Shown here: positions 18,797-30,477 of the stretch, one piece after another | Numbering within the stretch: position 1 is the first letter of the stretch | How the letters are laid out: every line of letters begins with the position of its first letter | From: CAWAPD01 sp963783865 | GTDB lineage: Bacteria; Actinomycetota; Thermoleophilia; UBA2241 | DNA: 64,000 nt | NCBI GenBank assembly: GCA_963783865.1 | Contig: CAWAPD010000005.1 | Location: forward strand, 62,001 to 126,000 | Reading direction: 5' to 3' | Notes under the pieces: model-generated | Told to the model about the DNA's origin: nothing | Database searches by the model: none | Seen by the model: only the letters and a program-made list of their open reading frames with translations | Program-made: the position numbers and the translations under genes

Positions 18797-20068
18797 CTAC
18801 TCCTCCGACCACTCGTAGCTGCCCACCGTCTCGCGGAACGGGCCGGCTTCGGGCCCGATGCAGACCGCCGACCACGTGGAGACGTCGTACAGCTCCCTCG
18901 CCAGGTCCACGACCTGCTCGAACGTCACCGAGTCGATCTGCTTGATCATGCCGTCGAGGGTCCTGATCTCGATGCCCATGAGCACGCCGCGTCCGAGCCG
19001 GTTCATGCGCATCGACGGGCTCTCCATGCTGAGCACGACCTGGCCCTTGAGCTGCTCCTTGGTGCGTTCGACCTCGTCGCGGGTGAGGCTCTCGGGCAGC
19101 TGTTCCAGCTCGGTCTGACAGAGTTCCATGACCTCGCCGAGGCCTTCCGGCCGGGAGCCGAAGGCGATCGCCACGAGCCCGGTATCGGCGTAGAGCGAGG
19201 TGTACGAGTAGACCGTGTATACGAGGCCGCGCTTCTCGCGGATCTCCTGGAAGAGGCGTGAGCTCGACGAGCCGCCGAGCGCCGTGTCGAGCACCGACAA
19301 CGCGAAGCGCCGCGGGTCGTGGCGCGTGAGCGCCGGCGCCCCCAGGCAGACGTGGAACTGCTCCGTCTCCTTCTCCATGAAGTACGCGTCGTGCCGAGCC
19401 TTCGGCGGCAGCAGCTCAGGGTCCGGCGGCGGCGCGTCGTGCGTGTGTCCCAGGTGCTCGCGCGCCAGCGCGCAGAGCGCCTCGTGGTCCACGTGGCCGG
19501 CGGCGGCCACCACCACCGACGGCGGCACGTAGTGCTGCTCGTAGTAGGTCCTGATCGTGGCGTCGTCGAGACCCCGCAGGGTCTTGGACGTGCCGATGAT
19601 CTGCCGCCCCAGCGGGTGCTCGTAGAACACCGTCTCGGCCAGGTAGTCGTGGATCAGCTCCGACGGCGAGTCCTCGTAGAGCGCGACCTCCTCGAGCACG
19701 ACCTCGCGTTCGCTTTCGAGGTCGGCCAGCAGGGGCCGGGCCAGCATGTCGGCCATGACCGCGAACGCCTCGTCCAGGTGCTCGTCGAGGAAGCGCGCGT
19801 GGACCAACGTGTACTCCTTCGAGGTGGCGGCGTTCAGCTCGCCGCCCATCTCGTCGAACGTGCGGGCGATGTCGAAGGCGGAGTAGCTCTTCGTGCCCTT
19901 GAAGATGAGGTGCTCGATCAGGTGGGAGACGCCGCCGAGGCGCGGGTCCTCGTTGCGCGACCCCACGCCGACCCAGAAGCCGAGGGCCACGGAACGGACT
20001 CCGGGCACGCGTTCGCTGACGACCCGGAGTCCGTTCTCGAGCTCGGTGATCTGGAAGCGGCCGGGCAC
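18797..20068 (-). CDS. M16 family zinc peptidase (processing-peptidase-like)
   Basis: A 423-residue single-chain member of the pitrilysin/M16 family. The inverted zinc motif HLIEH lies near residues 47-51 in SHLIEHLIFKGT, and the third ligand glutamate about 75 residues on, in the ATSKEYTLVHARFLDEHLDEAF region. Proteins of this type are commonly encoded next to pnp in Gram-positive bacteria and Actinomycetota, as here (9 bases downstream of pnp). Its physiological substrate is unknown. Confidence 0.93.
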   Translation of the reverse strand: MPGRFQITELENGLRVVSERVPGVRSVALGFWVGVGSRNEDPRLGGVSHLIEHLIFKGTKSYSAFDIARTFDEMGGELNAATSKEYTLVHARFLDEHLDEAFAVMADMLARPLLADLESEREVVLEEVALYEDSPSELIHDYLAETVFYEHPLGRQIIGTSKTLRGLDDATIRTYYEQHYVPPSVVVAAAGHVDHEALCALAREHLGHTHDAPPPDPELLPPKARHDAYFMEKETEQFHVCLGAPALTRHDPRRFALSVLDTALGGSSSSRLFQEIREKRGLVYTVYSYTSLYADTGLVAIAFGSRPEGLGEVMELCQTELEQLPESLTRDEVERTKEQLKGQVVLSMESPSMRMNRLGRGVLMGIEIRTLDGMIKQIDSVTFEQVVDLARELYDVSTWSAVCIGPEAGPFRETVGSYEWSEE

Positions 20069-20077
20069 GGCCGGTCG

Positions 20078-22183
20078 CTAGTCCTTGTCGGGCAGGTCGA
20101 TAGGACGCAGCCCGATACGGTCGCGCGCCTTGTCGATCTCGACGACCTCGACCGTGACCGTGTCGCCGCGGCTGAGCACGTCCTCCACCTTCTCGATGTG
20201 GCCCTTGCCGAGCTTCGAGATGTGGACGAGCCCGTCGACGCCCTTCTTGAGCTCGACGAAGGCGCCGAACGTCGTCGTCTTGACCACGCGGCCGGTGAAG
20301 ACGTCGCCGACCTCGATCTCCTTGGTCATCTGCTGGATGCGGGCCGTGACCGCCTCGCCCGACTCCATGTCGGGGGCGGCGATGTAGACGGTGCCGTCGT
20401 CCTCGATGTCGATCGAGACGCTGAACTCCTCGCACATGCCCTTGATGGTCTCGCCGCCCTTGCCGATGATCAGGCCGATCTGGTCGGGGTTGATCTGGAT
20501 CGTGAAGATCCGCGGCGCGTACTGCGAGAGCTCGGCGCGCGGCTCGGGCAGCACGGCGAGCATCTTGTCGAGGATGAACAGCCGGCCGCGGCGCGCCTGC
20601 TCGAGGGCGTCGCTGAGGATCTCGAACGTGACGCCCGAGATCTTGATGTCCATCTGCAGGGCGGTGATGCCGTTCTTGGTGCCCGCCACCTTGAAGTCCA
20701 TGTCGCCGAGGTGGTCCTCGACGCCGGCGATGTCCGACAGCACGACGTGCGCGTCACCCTCCTTGATGAGGCCCATGGCGATGCCGGCCACAGGCTGGGC
20801 GATCTGCACGCCGGCGTCCATCAGCGACAGGGTCGAGCCGCACACGCTGGCCATCGACGACGAGCCGTTGCTCTCGAGGATCTCCGAGACGAGGCGCATC
20901 GTGTAGGGGAAGTCGACCTGGTCGGGCAGCATCGGCAGCAGCGCCCGCTCGGCGAGCGCGCCGTGGCCGATGTCGCGGCGCTTGGGGCCGCGCATGAAGC
21001 CCGTCTCGCCCACCGAATAGGGCGGGAAGTTGTAGTGGTGGATGTAGCGCTTCAGGTCCTCGGGGTTGATCGTGTCGATGCGCTGGGCCTCGCCGGTGGC
21101 CCCGAGGGTGGTCAGCGTGAGCGCCTGGGTCTGGCCGCGCGTGAAGAGGGCGCTGCCGTGGGTGCGGGGCATGACCCCGACCTCGCAGGAGATCGGCCGG
21201 ATCTCGTCGGTGGCGCGGCCGTCGGGCCGGACCTTGTCGACGGCGATGCGGCGCCGGATGACGTCCTTCTCGCGCTGCGCGAAGGCGCGCTTGACCTGGG
21301 CCGCCGTCTCGCGCAGCTCGGCGTCCTCGAGGCCCTCGGTCAGCGCCTCGATCACCTGCTGGCGCAGCTCGACGGTGGCCTGCTGACGCTCCTTCTTGTC
21401 GACGACGGCGGTCACCCTGTCGACCTCGGCGCCGAAGCGGGCGACGATCTGGTCGAGGATGCCCTGGTCGACCGTCGGCTCGACGACCTCCCACTTGGGC
21501 TTGCCGACCCGGCGCTGGAGCTCGAGCTGCATGTCGATGATGCGCTTGATCTCCTCGTGGGCGAGACGCAGGCCCTCGACGATCTCCTGCTCGGTGGCCT
21601 CGCGGGCGGCCGCCTCGACCATCACGATGGCCTCGCGGTTGCCGCTCACGATGAGGTCGAGGCGGGCGCCGTCCATCGTGTCGAGCGTGGGGTTGACGAC
21701 GAACTCGCCGTCGACGATGCCGACGCGGACGGCCCCGAGCGGCCCCAGGAAAGGGATCTCCGAGATCGTCAGCGCCGCGGAGGCGCCGATCATGGCCAGC
21801 ACGTCGTAGGCGTGCTCCTGGTCGTACGAGAGCGTGGTCGCGATGACCTGGACCTCGTTCATGAAGCCCTTGGCGAACGACGGGCGCAGGGGCCGGTCGA
21901 TCTGCCGCGCGGTCAGGGTCGCCTTCTCGCTTGGGCGTGACTCGCGCTTGATGAAGCCGCCGGGGATCTTCCCGGCGGCGTACATGCGCTCCTCGACGTC
22001 GACGGTGAGCGGGAAGAAGTCCTGGTTCTCGCGCGACTCCTCGCGGGCCACGGCGGTGACGAGCACGGAGGTGTCTCCGCACCGTACCAGGACGGCGCCG
22101 TTCGCCTGCTTGGCGAGCCGGCCGGTCTCGAGGCTGATGGTCTGCCCACCGACCTCGATCTCAACGCTGGTGACTTCAGTCAT
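20078..22183 (-). CDS. pnp: Polyribonucleotide nucleotidyltransferase (PNPase)
   Basis: Phosphorolytic 3'-5' exoribonuclease of the RNA degradosome. The 701 residues comprise two RNase PH domains flanking an all-alpha linker, then a KH domain (around GLIIGKGGETIKGM) and an S1 domain (EVGDVFTGRVVKTTTFGAFVEL). The conserved RPLRPSFAKGF and SDIAGVEDHLGDMDFKVAGT blocks are present. The ATG at 22183 has an AAGGAAGAG ribosome site. It is the second gene after rpsO, the conserved rpsO-pnp pair, with 63 bases between them. Confidence 0.98.
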   Translation of the reverse strand: MTEVTSVEIEVGGQTISLETGRLAKQANGAVLVRCGDTSVLVTAVAREESRENQDFFPLTVDVEERMYAAGKIPGGFIKRESRPSEKATLTARQIDRPLRPSFAKGFMNEVQVIATTLSYDQEHAYDVLAMIGASAALTISEIPFLGPLGAVRVGIVDGEFVVNPTLDTMDGARLDLIVSGNREAIVMVEAAAREATEQEIVEGLRLAHEEIKRIIDMQLELQRRVGKPKWEVVEPTVDQGILDQIVARFGAEVDRVTAVVDKKERQQATVELRQQVIEALTEGLEDAELRETAAQVKRAFAQREKDVIRRRIAVDKVRPDGRATDEIRPISCEVGVMPRTHGSALFTRGQTQALTLTTLGATGEAQRIDTINPEDLKRYIHHYNFPPYSVGETGFMRGPKRRDIGHGALAERALLPMLPDQVDFPYTMRLVSEILESNGSSSMASVCGSTLSLMDAGVQIAQPVAGIAMGLIKEGDAHVVLSDIAGVEDHLGDMDFKVAGTKNGITALQMDIKISGVTFEILSDALEQARRGRLFILDKMLAVLPEPRAELSQYAPRIFTIQINPDQIGLIIGKGGETIKGMCEEFSVSIDIEDDGTVYIAAPDMESGEAVTARIQQMTKEIEVGDVFTGRVVKTTTFGAFVELKKGVDGLVHISKLGKGHIEKVEDVLSRGDTVTVEVVEIDKARDRIGLRPIDLPDKD

Positions 22184-22246
22184 CTCTTCCTTCGTTTCGG
22201 ATGGCCGACCCGGATGGCCGGCCTCGGCGGAGTGAACGGGCGCGGC

Positions 22247-22516
22247 CTATTTGCGCAGGTCGAGCTCCTTCACCAGAGAGCGGTAGCGCTCCATGTCCTT
22301 GGCCTGCAGGTAGTCGAGCAGACGGCGGCGATGGCCGACCATCATGAGCAGGCCGCGACGCGAGTGGTGGTCCTTCTTGTGCGTCTTGAGGTGCTCGGTG
22401 AGGTCGTCGATGCGCTTCGTGAGGAGAGCTACTTGCACTTCGGGCGAGCCAGTGTCGCCGTCGTGCTTCGAGAATCGCGAGAAGATCGCTTGCTTGTCTT
22501 CGCTCGTGATCGCCAG
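22247..22516 (-). CDS. rpsO: 30S ribosomal protein uS15, probable CTG start
   Basis: Binds 16S rRNA in the small-subunit platform. From CTG at 22516 the product is exactly 89 residues, the usual length, beginning (M)AITSEDKQAIFSRF. It contains the conserved GDTGSPEVQVALLT and KKDHHSRRGLL segments and ends VKELDLRK. No ATG is available. The only nearby GTG lies inside the ribosome site itself, whereas CTG sits 8 bases after GGAGG, which is ideal spacing. The open frame extends far upstream through ribF sequence but without similarity to S15. Confidence 0.94.
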   Translation of the reverse strand: MAITSEDKQAIFSRFSKHDGDTGSPEVQVALLTKRIDDLTEHLKTHKKDHHSRRGLLMMVGHRRRLLDYLQAKDMERYRSLVKELDLRK

Positions 22517-22520
22517 GGGA

Positions 22521-22530
22521 ATCACCTCCC
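22521..22530 (-). promoter_or_regulatory. Extended Shine-Dalgarno that fixes the CTG start of rpsO
   Basis: Reading leftward the bases are GGGAGGTGAT, an almost complete complement to the 3' end of 16S rRNA. TCCC and then the CTG start follow. The in-frame GTG is contained within this element, so ribosomes bound here could not start on it. Confidence 0.8.
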
Positions 22531-22597
22531 TTGCGGGATGATCCGGAGACCCAGTACCGGGGCGGCGATGCCCGGAACCGAGAAACGGTCGCCGGGT

Positions 22598-22625
22598 AGG
22601 GTACCACACGGCCCCAGTGCGGCAA
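22598..22625 (-). promoter_or_regulatory. Possible promoter for rpsO-pnp
   Basis: Reading leftward, TTGCCG (22625-22620), a 16-base spacer and TACCCT (22603-22598). This fits a loose actinobacterial TTGNNN / TANNNT pattern and leaves a leader of about 75 bases before rpsO. It lies in the 136-base gap after ribF, which holds nothing else I can identify. Confidence 0.4.
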
Positions 22626-22652
22626 ACTTCGGAGGCGTGGACGCGGACCGGG

Positions 22653-23639
22653 TCAGGGGGCCTCGGCGGGGGCGGCGCCCGCGCCGAGGCCCACCTCGTC
22701 GAACGCCTCGTCACGCAGCTCGCGCACGGCGACCACGTCGGCTTGCATCTGCTCGACCAGGTCGTCGACGAACTCGTAGCGGCGCTCGTCGCGCACCTTG
22801 GCCAGGAAGTCGAGGGTGATGGGCGCGCCGTAGATGTCGTCGGTGAAGTCGAGCAGGAACGCCTCGACGTGCACGATCCCCAGCTCGTCGCCGCGGTGGC
22901 GGAAGGTCGGGTTGTGGCCCACGTTGACGGCGGCGCGGCGCCAGTCGCCCCCGGCGAGGGCCCGCGCCGCGTAGACGCCGCGCCCCGGGAACAGGGTGCC
23001 GGTCTCGGCCTCGACATTGGCCGTGGGGAAACCGAGATGACGCCCGCGCTCGAAGCCGCGCACCACGTGGCCCACGGCTCGCGGCGGCCGCCCCAGGATG
23101 GACCGCGCCTCGGCGAGGTCGCCGGACTCGACCAGCCGCCGGATGCGCGACGAGCTGATCGGACGCCCGCCGACGCGCACCAGCGGCACGACCTCGACGT
23201 CGAAGCCGCAGGTCTCGCCGCAGCGGCGCAGGCGGGCCGGCGTGCCCTCGCCGCCGGCCCCGAAGTTGAAGTTGGCGCCGACCGCGACGTGACGGGTGTC
23301 CAGGCGGCCGCACAGGACCCGGGCGCAGAACTCCTCGGGCGCGAGGCCGGCGGTCGTGCGATCGAAGGGCAGCACGACCGCCTCGTCGACGTCGAGCTCG
23401 GCGATCAGCTCGAGCTTGAGGCTGAGCGGCGTGAGCAGGCGTGGCTGGTGGGGCGGATCGATGACGGACAACGGGTGGTGGGCGAAGGTCAGCACGCTGG
23501 CGGTGAGGCCGCGGTCGCGGGCGACCGCGACCGCGGCCTCGATCACCCGGCGGTGCCCGACGTGCACGCCGTCGAACGTTCCGATCGCGACCGACCGCGG
23601 CCGCCGGACGAGCGCGTCGAGGTCGGAGACGACGTCCAT
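22653..23639 (-). CDS. ribF: Bifunctional riboflavin kinase / FAD synthetase
   Basis: Makes FMN and FAD from riboflavin. The N-terminal FAD synthetase nucleotidyltransferase domain has GTFDGVHVGHRRVI, NFNFGAGGEG and the SSSRIR motif; the C-terminal flavokinase domain has GFPTANVE and NVGHNPTF followed by VHVEAFLLDF. The 328-residue length is normal. The ATG at 23639 overlaps the truB stop by one base (TGATG). The truB-ribF-rpsO order is conserved widely in Gram-positive bacteria. Confidence 0.95.
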   Translation of the reverse strand: MDVVSDLDALVRRPRSVAIGTFDGVHVGHRRVIEAAVAVARDRGLTASVLTFAHHPLSVIDPPHQPRLLTPLSLKLELIAELDVDEAVVLPFDRTTAGLAPEEFCARVLCGRLDTRHVAVGANFNFGAGGEGTPARLRRCGETCGFDVEVVPLVRVGGRPISSSRIRRLVESGDLAEARSILGRPPRAVGHVVRGFERGRHLGFPTANVEAETGTLFPGRGVYAARALAGGDWRRAAVNVGHNPTFRHRGDELGIVHVEAFLLDFTDDIYGAPITLDFLAKVRDERRYEFVDDLVEQMQADVVAVRELRDEAFDEVGLGAGAAPAEAP

Positions 23640-24550
23640 CACAGGATGACGAGCGGCTTGAGCCCCGGACCGTCGTCGATCGGCCCGTAGACGGCCAGCA
23701 GCTCGCCGCGGAACACGAGGCGCACCGGGTGCGGCGGCCCGCCCGGCAGGCGGGCGCCGTTGCGCACGCCTGCCGCCTGGGCCGCCGTCAGCGTCACCTC
23801 GGGCATGAAGGTCAGCGCCTGCGCCGGCGACACGAGCCCGGGGATGCGCTCGTCGCCCTCGCCCCGCGCCGCGACGGCCTCTTCGAACGCCGCCAGGGTC
23901 TGTGCCGCCTCGTACCGGAACGGGCCCGTGGCGACGCGCGTGAGCTCGTGCAGGTAGGCGCCGGCGCCCACGGCTTCGCCGATGTCGATGGCCAGCTGCC
24001 GCACGTACGTCCCCTTGGAACAGGCGATGCGCAGCTCCATGGTCTGGGCCTCGTCGTCGGCCGCCTCGACCGTGATGGAGTCGATCACCACCTGCTTGAC
24101 CGGCGTCTCCACCACCTCGCCGCGGTGCGCCTTCTTGTAGAGGCGCTCGCCGTCGACCTTGACCGCCGAGGTCATGGGCACCGACTGGGTGATCGCGCCG
24201 ACGAACCCGGGCAGCACGGCCTCCACGGCGGCCCGCGTAGTGGTCTCGCCGGTCGGTTCCAGGGTGCCGGTGAGGTCGCCGGTGTCGGACGTAGCGCCGA
24301 AGCGCAGGGTGCAGACGTACTCCTTCTCGAGGTCGACGAAGAAGCGCGCCAGCTTGGTGGCCCGGCCCACCAGCACGACGAGCAGGCCGGTGGCGAACGG
24401 GTCGAGCGTGCCGGCGTGGCCGACCTTCTTGACGCCCGGCCGCAGCAGGCGGCGCACGCGGGCGACCACGTCGTGCGACGTGCAGCCCGCCGGCTTGTCG
24501 ATCAGGAGGATGCCGTCGGCAGGCGCTCGGCGAGTACGGTACTGAGCCAC
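23639..24550 (-). CDS. truB: tRNA pseudouridine(55) synthase
   Basis: Isomerises U55 of tRNA to pseudouridine. Diagnostic segments are GILLIDKPAGCTSHDVV, the catalytic-Asp motif GHAGTLDPFATGLL, and the KKAHRGEVVE and CSKGTYVRQLAIDIGE blocks. I chose GTG at 24550 (303 aa) because GGAGG lies 7 bases upstream and the protein then begins near the family start; it overlaps the 3' end of nrnA by 49 bases, so the two are probably translationally coupled. Confidence 0.95.
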   Translation of the reverse strand: MAQYRTRRAPADGILLIDKPAGCTSHDVVARVRRLLRPGVKKVGHAGTLDPFATGLLVVLVGRATKLARFFVDLEKEYVCTLRFGATSDTGDLTGTLEPTGETTTRAAVEAVLPGFVGAITQSVPMTSAVKVDGERLYKKAHRGEVVETPVKQVVIDSITVEAADDEAQTMELRIACSKGTYVRQLAIDIGEAVGAGAYLHELTRVATGPFRYEAAQTLAAFEEAVAARGEGDERIPGLVSPAQALTFMPEVTLTAAQAAGVRNGARLPGGPPHPVRLVFRGELLAVYGPIDDGPGLKPLVIL

Positions 24551-25473
24551 TGCGCCACCTCCCCGGGAGAGTCGTCGACCGCCAGTCCGGCCGCCTGGCG
24601 GTGCCCGCCACCGCCACGCAGGGCCGCGACGGCGGAGACGTCGAAGCCGTTCGAGCGCAGGCTGACGCGGGTGCGGTCCCCGTCGCGGCGCACGAGCGCG
24701 GCGACCTCGCAGCCGCGGACGCCGCGCAGCGACTCGACCACGCCCTCGGTGTCCTCGGCCGATCCGCCGGTCGCGCGGTAGTCCTCGTCGTCGAGCACGG
24801 CTACGAGCGCGCGCCCGTCGCAGAGCGACAGCGCGCCCGCCACCGCCCGGCCCCACAGCCTCAGCGACGGCAGCGAGCGGCCTTCGTAGAGCAGCCTGTA
24901 GACGCGGTTCGGCTCGGCGCCGTCCTGTACGAGGGCGGCGGCGACGGCGAACGTGCGAGCCGACGTGCTGGCGTGCTGGAAGTGCCCGGTGTCGAACGAG
25001 ATGCCCGCGTACAGCGCCGTCGCCGCCGCCGGGCCGGGACGCAGACCGAGCTCGCCGGCCAGCTCGGCCACGATCTCGGAGGTGCTCGACGATTCGCCGT
25101 CGACCAGGTCGAGGACCCCGAAGCGCTCGTTGTCGTGGTGGTGGTCGACGTTCACGATCGCGCCGTCCCAGCCGTCGAGGGAGAGCGCCATGCGGCGCCG
25201 CGACCCGGTGTCCAGCGCGTACAGCGTCGCCCCTGCCGGCACGGAGTCGGAGGTCACCAGCCCGTCGGGCGCGAGCTCAGCCGCCAGCGGCAGCTCGACA
25301 CCCGGCGTCACGTGGACACGAGCCGGCACGCCGAGCTGGGCGAACAGGTCCGCCATGCCGACGGCGGCGCCGACGGCGTCGAGGTCGGGGTTCTCGTGCA
25401 CGGCCAGCGCCACGAGCCGTTCGCCGCGCATGCGGGCGGCGAGGGCGGCGAGAGCGGCCGGGTCGAGGCTCAT
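24502..25473 (-). CDS. nrnA: DHH-family bifunctional oligoribonuclease / pAp phosphatase
   Basis: Degrades nanoRNA and dephosphorylates 3'-phosphoadenosine 5'-phosphate in Gram-positive relatives. The DHH metal-site motifs are HENPDLDAVGAAVG, LDTGSRRR and the signature DHHHDN; the C-terminal DHHA1 domain has LRGGGGHRQAAG. From ATG at 25473 the protein has 323 residues, normal for NrnA. In this sequence the frame is also open upstream into rbfA with no stop between them (see rbfA). The ATG overlaps a TGA in the neighbouring frame (ATGA), the usual junction here. Confidence 0.92.
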   Translation of the reverse strand: MSLDPAALAALAARMRGERLVALAVHENPDLDAVGAAVGMADLFAQLGVPARVHVTPGVELPLAAELAPDGLVTSDSVPAGATLYALDTGSRRRMALSLDGWDGAIVNVDHHHDNERFGVLDLVDGESSSTSEIVAELAGELGLRPGPAAATALYAGISFDTGHFQHASTSARTFAVAAALVQDGAEPNRVYRLLYEGRSLPSLRLWGRAVAGALSLCDGRALVAVLDDEDYRATGGSAEDTEGVVESLRGVRGCEVAALVRRDGDRTRVSLRSNGFDVSAVAALRGGGGHRQAAGLAVDDSPGEVAQWLSTVLAERLPTASS

Positions 25474-25920
25474 GCCTCGTCCTCCCCGCTCTCGCCGCCC
25501 TCGGGCTCGATGCTCGCCTTCGTTTCCGGTCTCGCCCTCGGAGTCCGCCGTGGGAGCCTCTTCCCCGCCCTCGGGTCCGAGCTCGCCCTCGTAGCGCTTC
25601 AGCAGCTCCTCCATGCGCATCCCGCGGTCGATCGAGTCGTCGTAGAGGAACACGAGCTGCGGCGTGCGCTTGAGCCGCACCGCGGCGGCTATGCGTTCCT
25701 GCAGGTAGCCGTGCGACGACGCGAGGCCGGCCAGCGTCTGCTCGCGTTCCTTCTTGCCGCCGAGCACGCTGACGAACACCTTGGCGTGGCGCAGGTCGGG
25801 CGAGGTCTCGACGCCGGTCACGGTCACGAAGCCGACGCGCGGGTCCTTGAGGCCCTCGCCGATGGCCTGCGACAGGGTCTCGCGCAGCGCCTCGTTCACC
25901 CTCAGGAGTCGCTTGGCCAC
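25470..25920 (-). CDS. rbfA: Ribosome-binding factor A, C-terminal tail apparently frameshifted into nrnA
   Basis: Small KH-like factor for maturation of the 16S rRNA 5' end. Residues 1 to about 115 match RbfA: LLRVNEALRETLSQAI, KDPRVGFVTVTGVETSPDLR and FLYDDSIDRGMRMEELL. An acidic tail follows. As given, the frame has no stop and continues through an Arg/Gly-rich stretch (GEHRARGRRERGGRG) straight into nrnA, a 472-residue fusion. In the shifted frame the tail reads SIEPEGGESGEDEA and ends at a TGA overlapping the nrnA ATG. Acidic composition and codon choice favour that frame, so a one-base indel near 25510-25545 is likely. Confidence 0.86.
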
Positions 25921-26214
25921 AACGCCTCGACGGGGTCGACGGACTTGACCAGCACGCGCGCGACCTCGAAGTCCTGGCCGTGGAGGTACCTGTCGAGGTC
26001 GTCGAGCCGCTCGACGCCCTGCTGCCCCGACGACGCCGCCAGCACGACCAGCACGCGGGCGAGCTGCCAGCTGTCGAGGTGCCCGACCTCGGCGAACGAC
26101 GCCCGGAAGCGCCCCTGCACCGTGTCGCGCAGCGAGTTGAGCGGTCGGCGCTTGGCCTTCAGCGAGCGGTTCGCCGGGAAGTGCAGGTCCGCCAGCAGGA
26201 CGCCGATGTACGGG

Positions 26215-26225
<11 letters not shown>
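25902..26225 (-). CDS. DUF503 (YlxP-like) protein
   Basis: A 107-residue member of the DUF503/YlxP family. It has the characteristic GVLLADLHFPANRSLKAKR start and FRASFAEVGHLDSWQLA block. The family is nearly always encoded between infB and rbfA and has been linked to ribosome function, but no reaction is known. It overlaps infB by 11 bases and rbfA by 19, so it is firmly part of the operon. Confidence 0.92.
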
Positions 26226-28296
<2,071 letters not shown>

Positions 28297-28568
28297 CGCC
28301 TCTCACGGTCCCGCACGCGTCGGCCACCACGGCCCGCGTGCGCTCGTCGATCGTCACTCTCGTGCGCAGCGCCCGCGCGAACCCGCCGCGCTGTGCCGCC
28401 TTGTCGTAACACGCCAGGTCGGCGCACACGTACGCCGAGCGTCCCGGGCCGCCGCCGGCGACCGGCTTCAGCCGGCCCTCGCGAGCCCCGAGCCTGACCA
28501 GCAGGTCGCGGTCCTCGCGCCGCCGGCAACCCACGCAGGTGCGTACGACGGTGCCCATGCGCGCGCGC

Positions 28569-29811
<1,243 letters not shown>

Positions 29812-29819
<8 letters not shown>

Positions 29820-30285
29820 GGTGCCCTCCGTCGTCGTCGAAGTCGAAGATCACGTGGGCCTTCGCGATCGTGTCGTACGGGATCGTCGCGTCGCCGCCCT
29901 CGTCGAGGGCGAGCGTCAGACTGTCGTCGCCGGCGGCCGTGAGGCGCCCGCGGAAGACGGCGCGGCCGGCCAGCTTCGTCCCCGTCTTGACGTAGACGTG
30001 GCGGCCGGCCGCGCCGCGGAAGTGCGCGGGCGTGCGCAGCGGCCGGTCGAGTCCCGGCGAGGAGACGTCGAGGGCGTGATCGGCGCGCAGGTCGTCGAGG
30101 GCGCGGGCGACCGCCTCGCACAGGGCGAGGTCGACGCCGCCGGCCCTGTCGATGTAGGCCGTCACGCGCGCCTGCCCGCCGCCCTGCACGTCGACGTCGA
30201 CGAGCTCGACGTCGGGGAAGGCGTGTGCCAGGCGCGTCTCGATGCTCTCGATGATCTGTCCCTTCGTCTGATCCACGGCCAACAA
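29812..30285 (-). CDS. rimP: Ribosome maturation factor RimP
   Basis: Assists 30S subunit assembly. The 157-residue frame contains the conserved VELVDVDV segment, the LDVSSPGLDRPL signature and a C-terminal SH3-like domain. The start is uncertain: TTG at 30285, TTG at 30282 and GTG at 30276 are in frame, none has a ribosome site, and the first two lie inside the U-rich tail of a terminator-like hairpin. It is the first gene of the rimP-nusA-ylxR-infB operon and overlaps nusA. Confidence 0.92.
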
Positions 30286-30309
30286 AACAAAAGTGGGTTG
30301 GCACCCACT
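30281..30309 (-). terminator. Terminator-like hairpin with U-rich tail at the rimP start (putative attenuator)
   Basis: Reading leftward, a perfect 7-bp stem with a 4-base loop (30309-30292) is followed by TTTTGTTTTGTT. This is the most canonical intrinsic-terminator shape in the window. It lies about 45 bases downstream of the predicted operon start and immediately before rimP, so it would act on the rimP-nusA-infB transcript and not on an upstream gene. The gene on the other side is divergent. Confidence 0.62.
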
Positions 30310-30350
30310 CGTCGTAGACGGTCTCCTCCCAGGTGTGTTGTCGGTCAGTG

Positions 30351-30382
30351 AGTATATACCACCTGCGTTCGAGATGAATCAA
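30351..30382 (-). promoter_or_regulatory. Promoter for the rimP-nusA-infB operon
   Basis: Reading leftward, TTGATT (30382-30377) is followed by TATATACT. The -10 is TATATA with an 18-base spacer, or TATACT (5 of 6 matches) with a long 20-base spacer. A transcript start near 30343-30346 is expected. The remaining bases up to the plus-strand zinc-ribbon gene at 30478 show no clear plus-strand promoter. Confidence 0.6.
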
Positions 30383-30477
30383 GGAAGCCCAGGCTGTAGT
30401 CTGCCCTCAACGAGCAGCCACTTTCTGCCGATAGAGGGCCCAGGGTCAAGGGCCAACGCGATGCAAGGATGGGGCGC

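Noticed and set aside
19319..21940. 873-codon open frame antisense to pnp and the M16 peptidase
   Set aside because: Shadow frame rich in Asp, Val, Leu and His produced by GC-rich codons on the other strand.
30383..30477. Small RNA or plus-strand promoter between rimP and the zinc-ribbon gene
   Set aside because: Only weak hexamers and a short imperfect stem (GGCCC/GGGCC) are visible, not enough to support a call.
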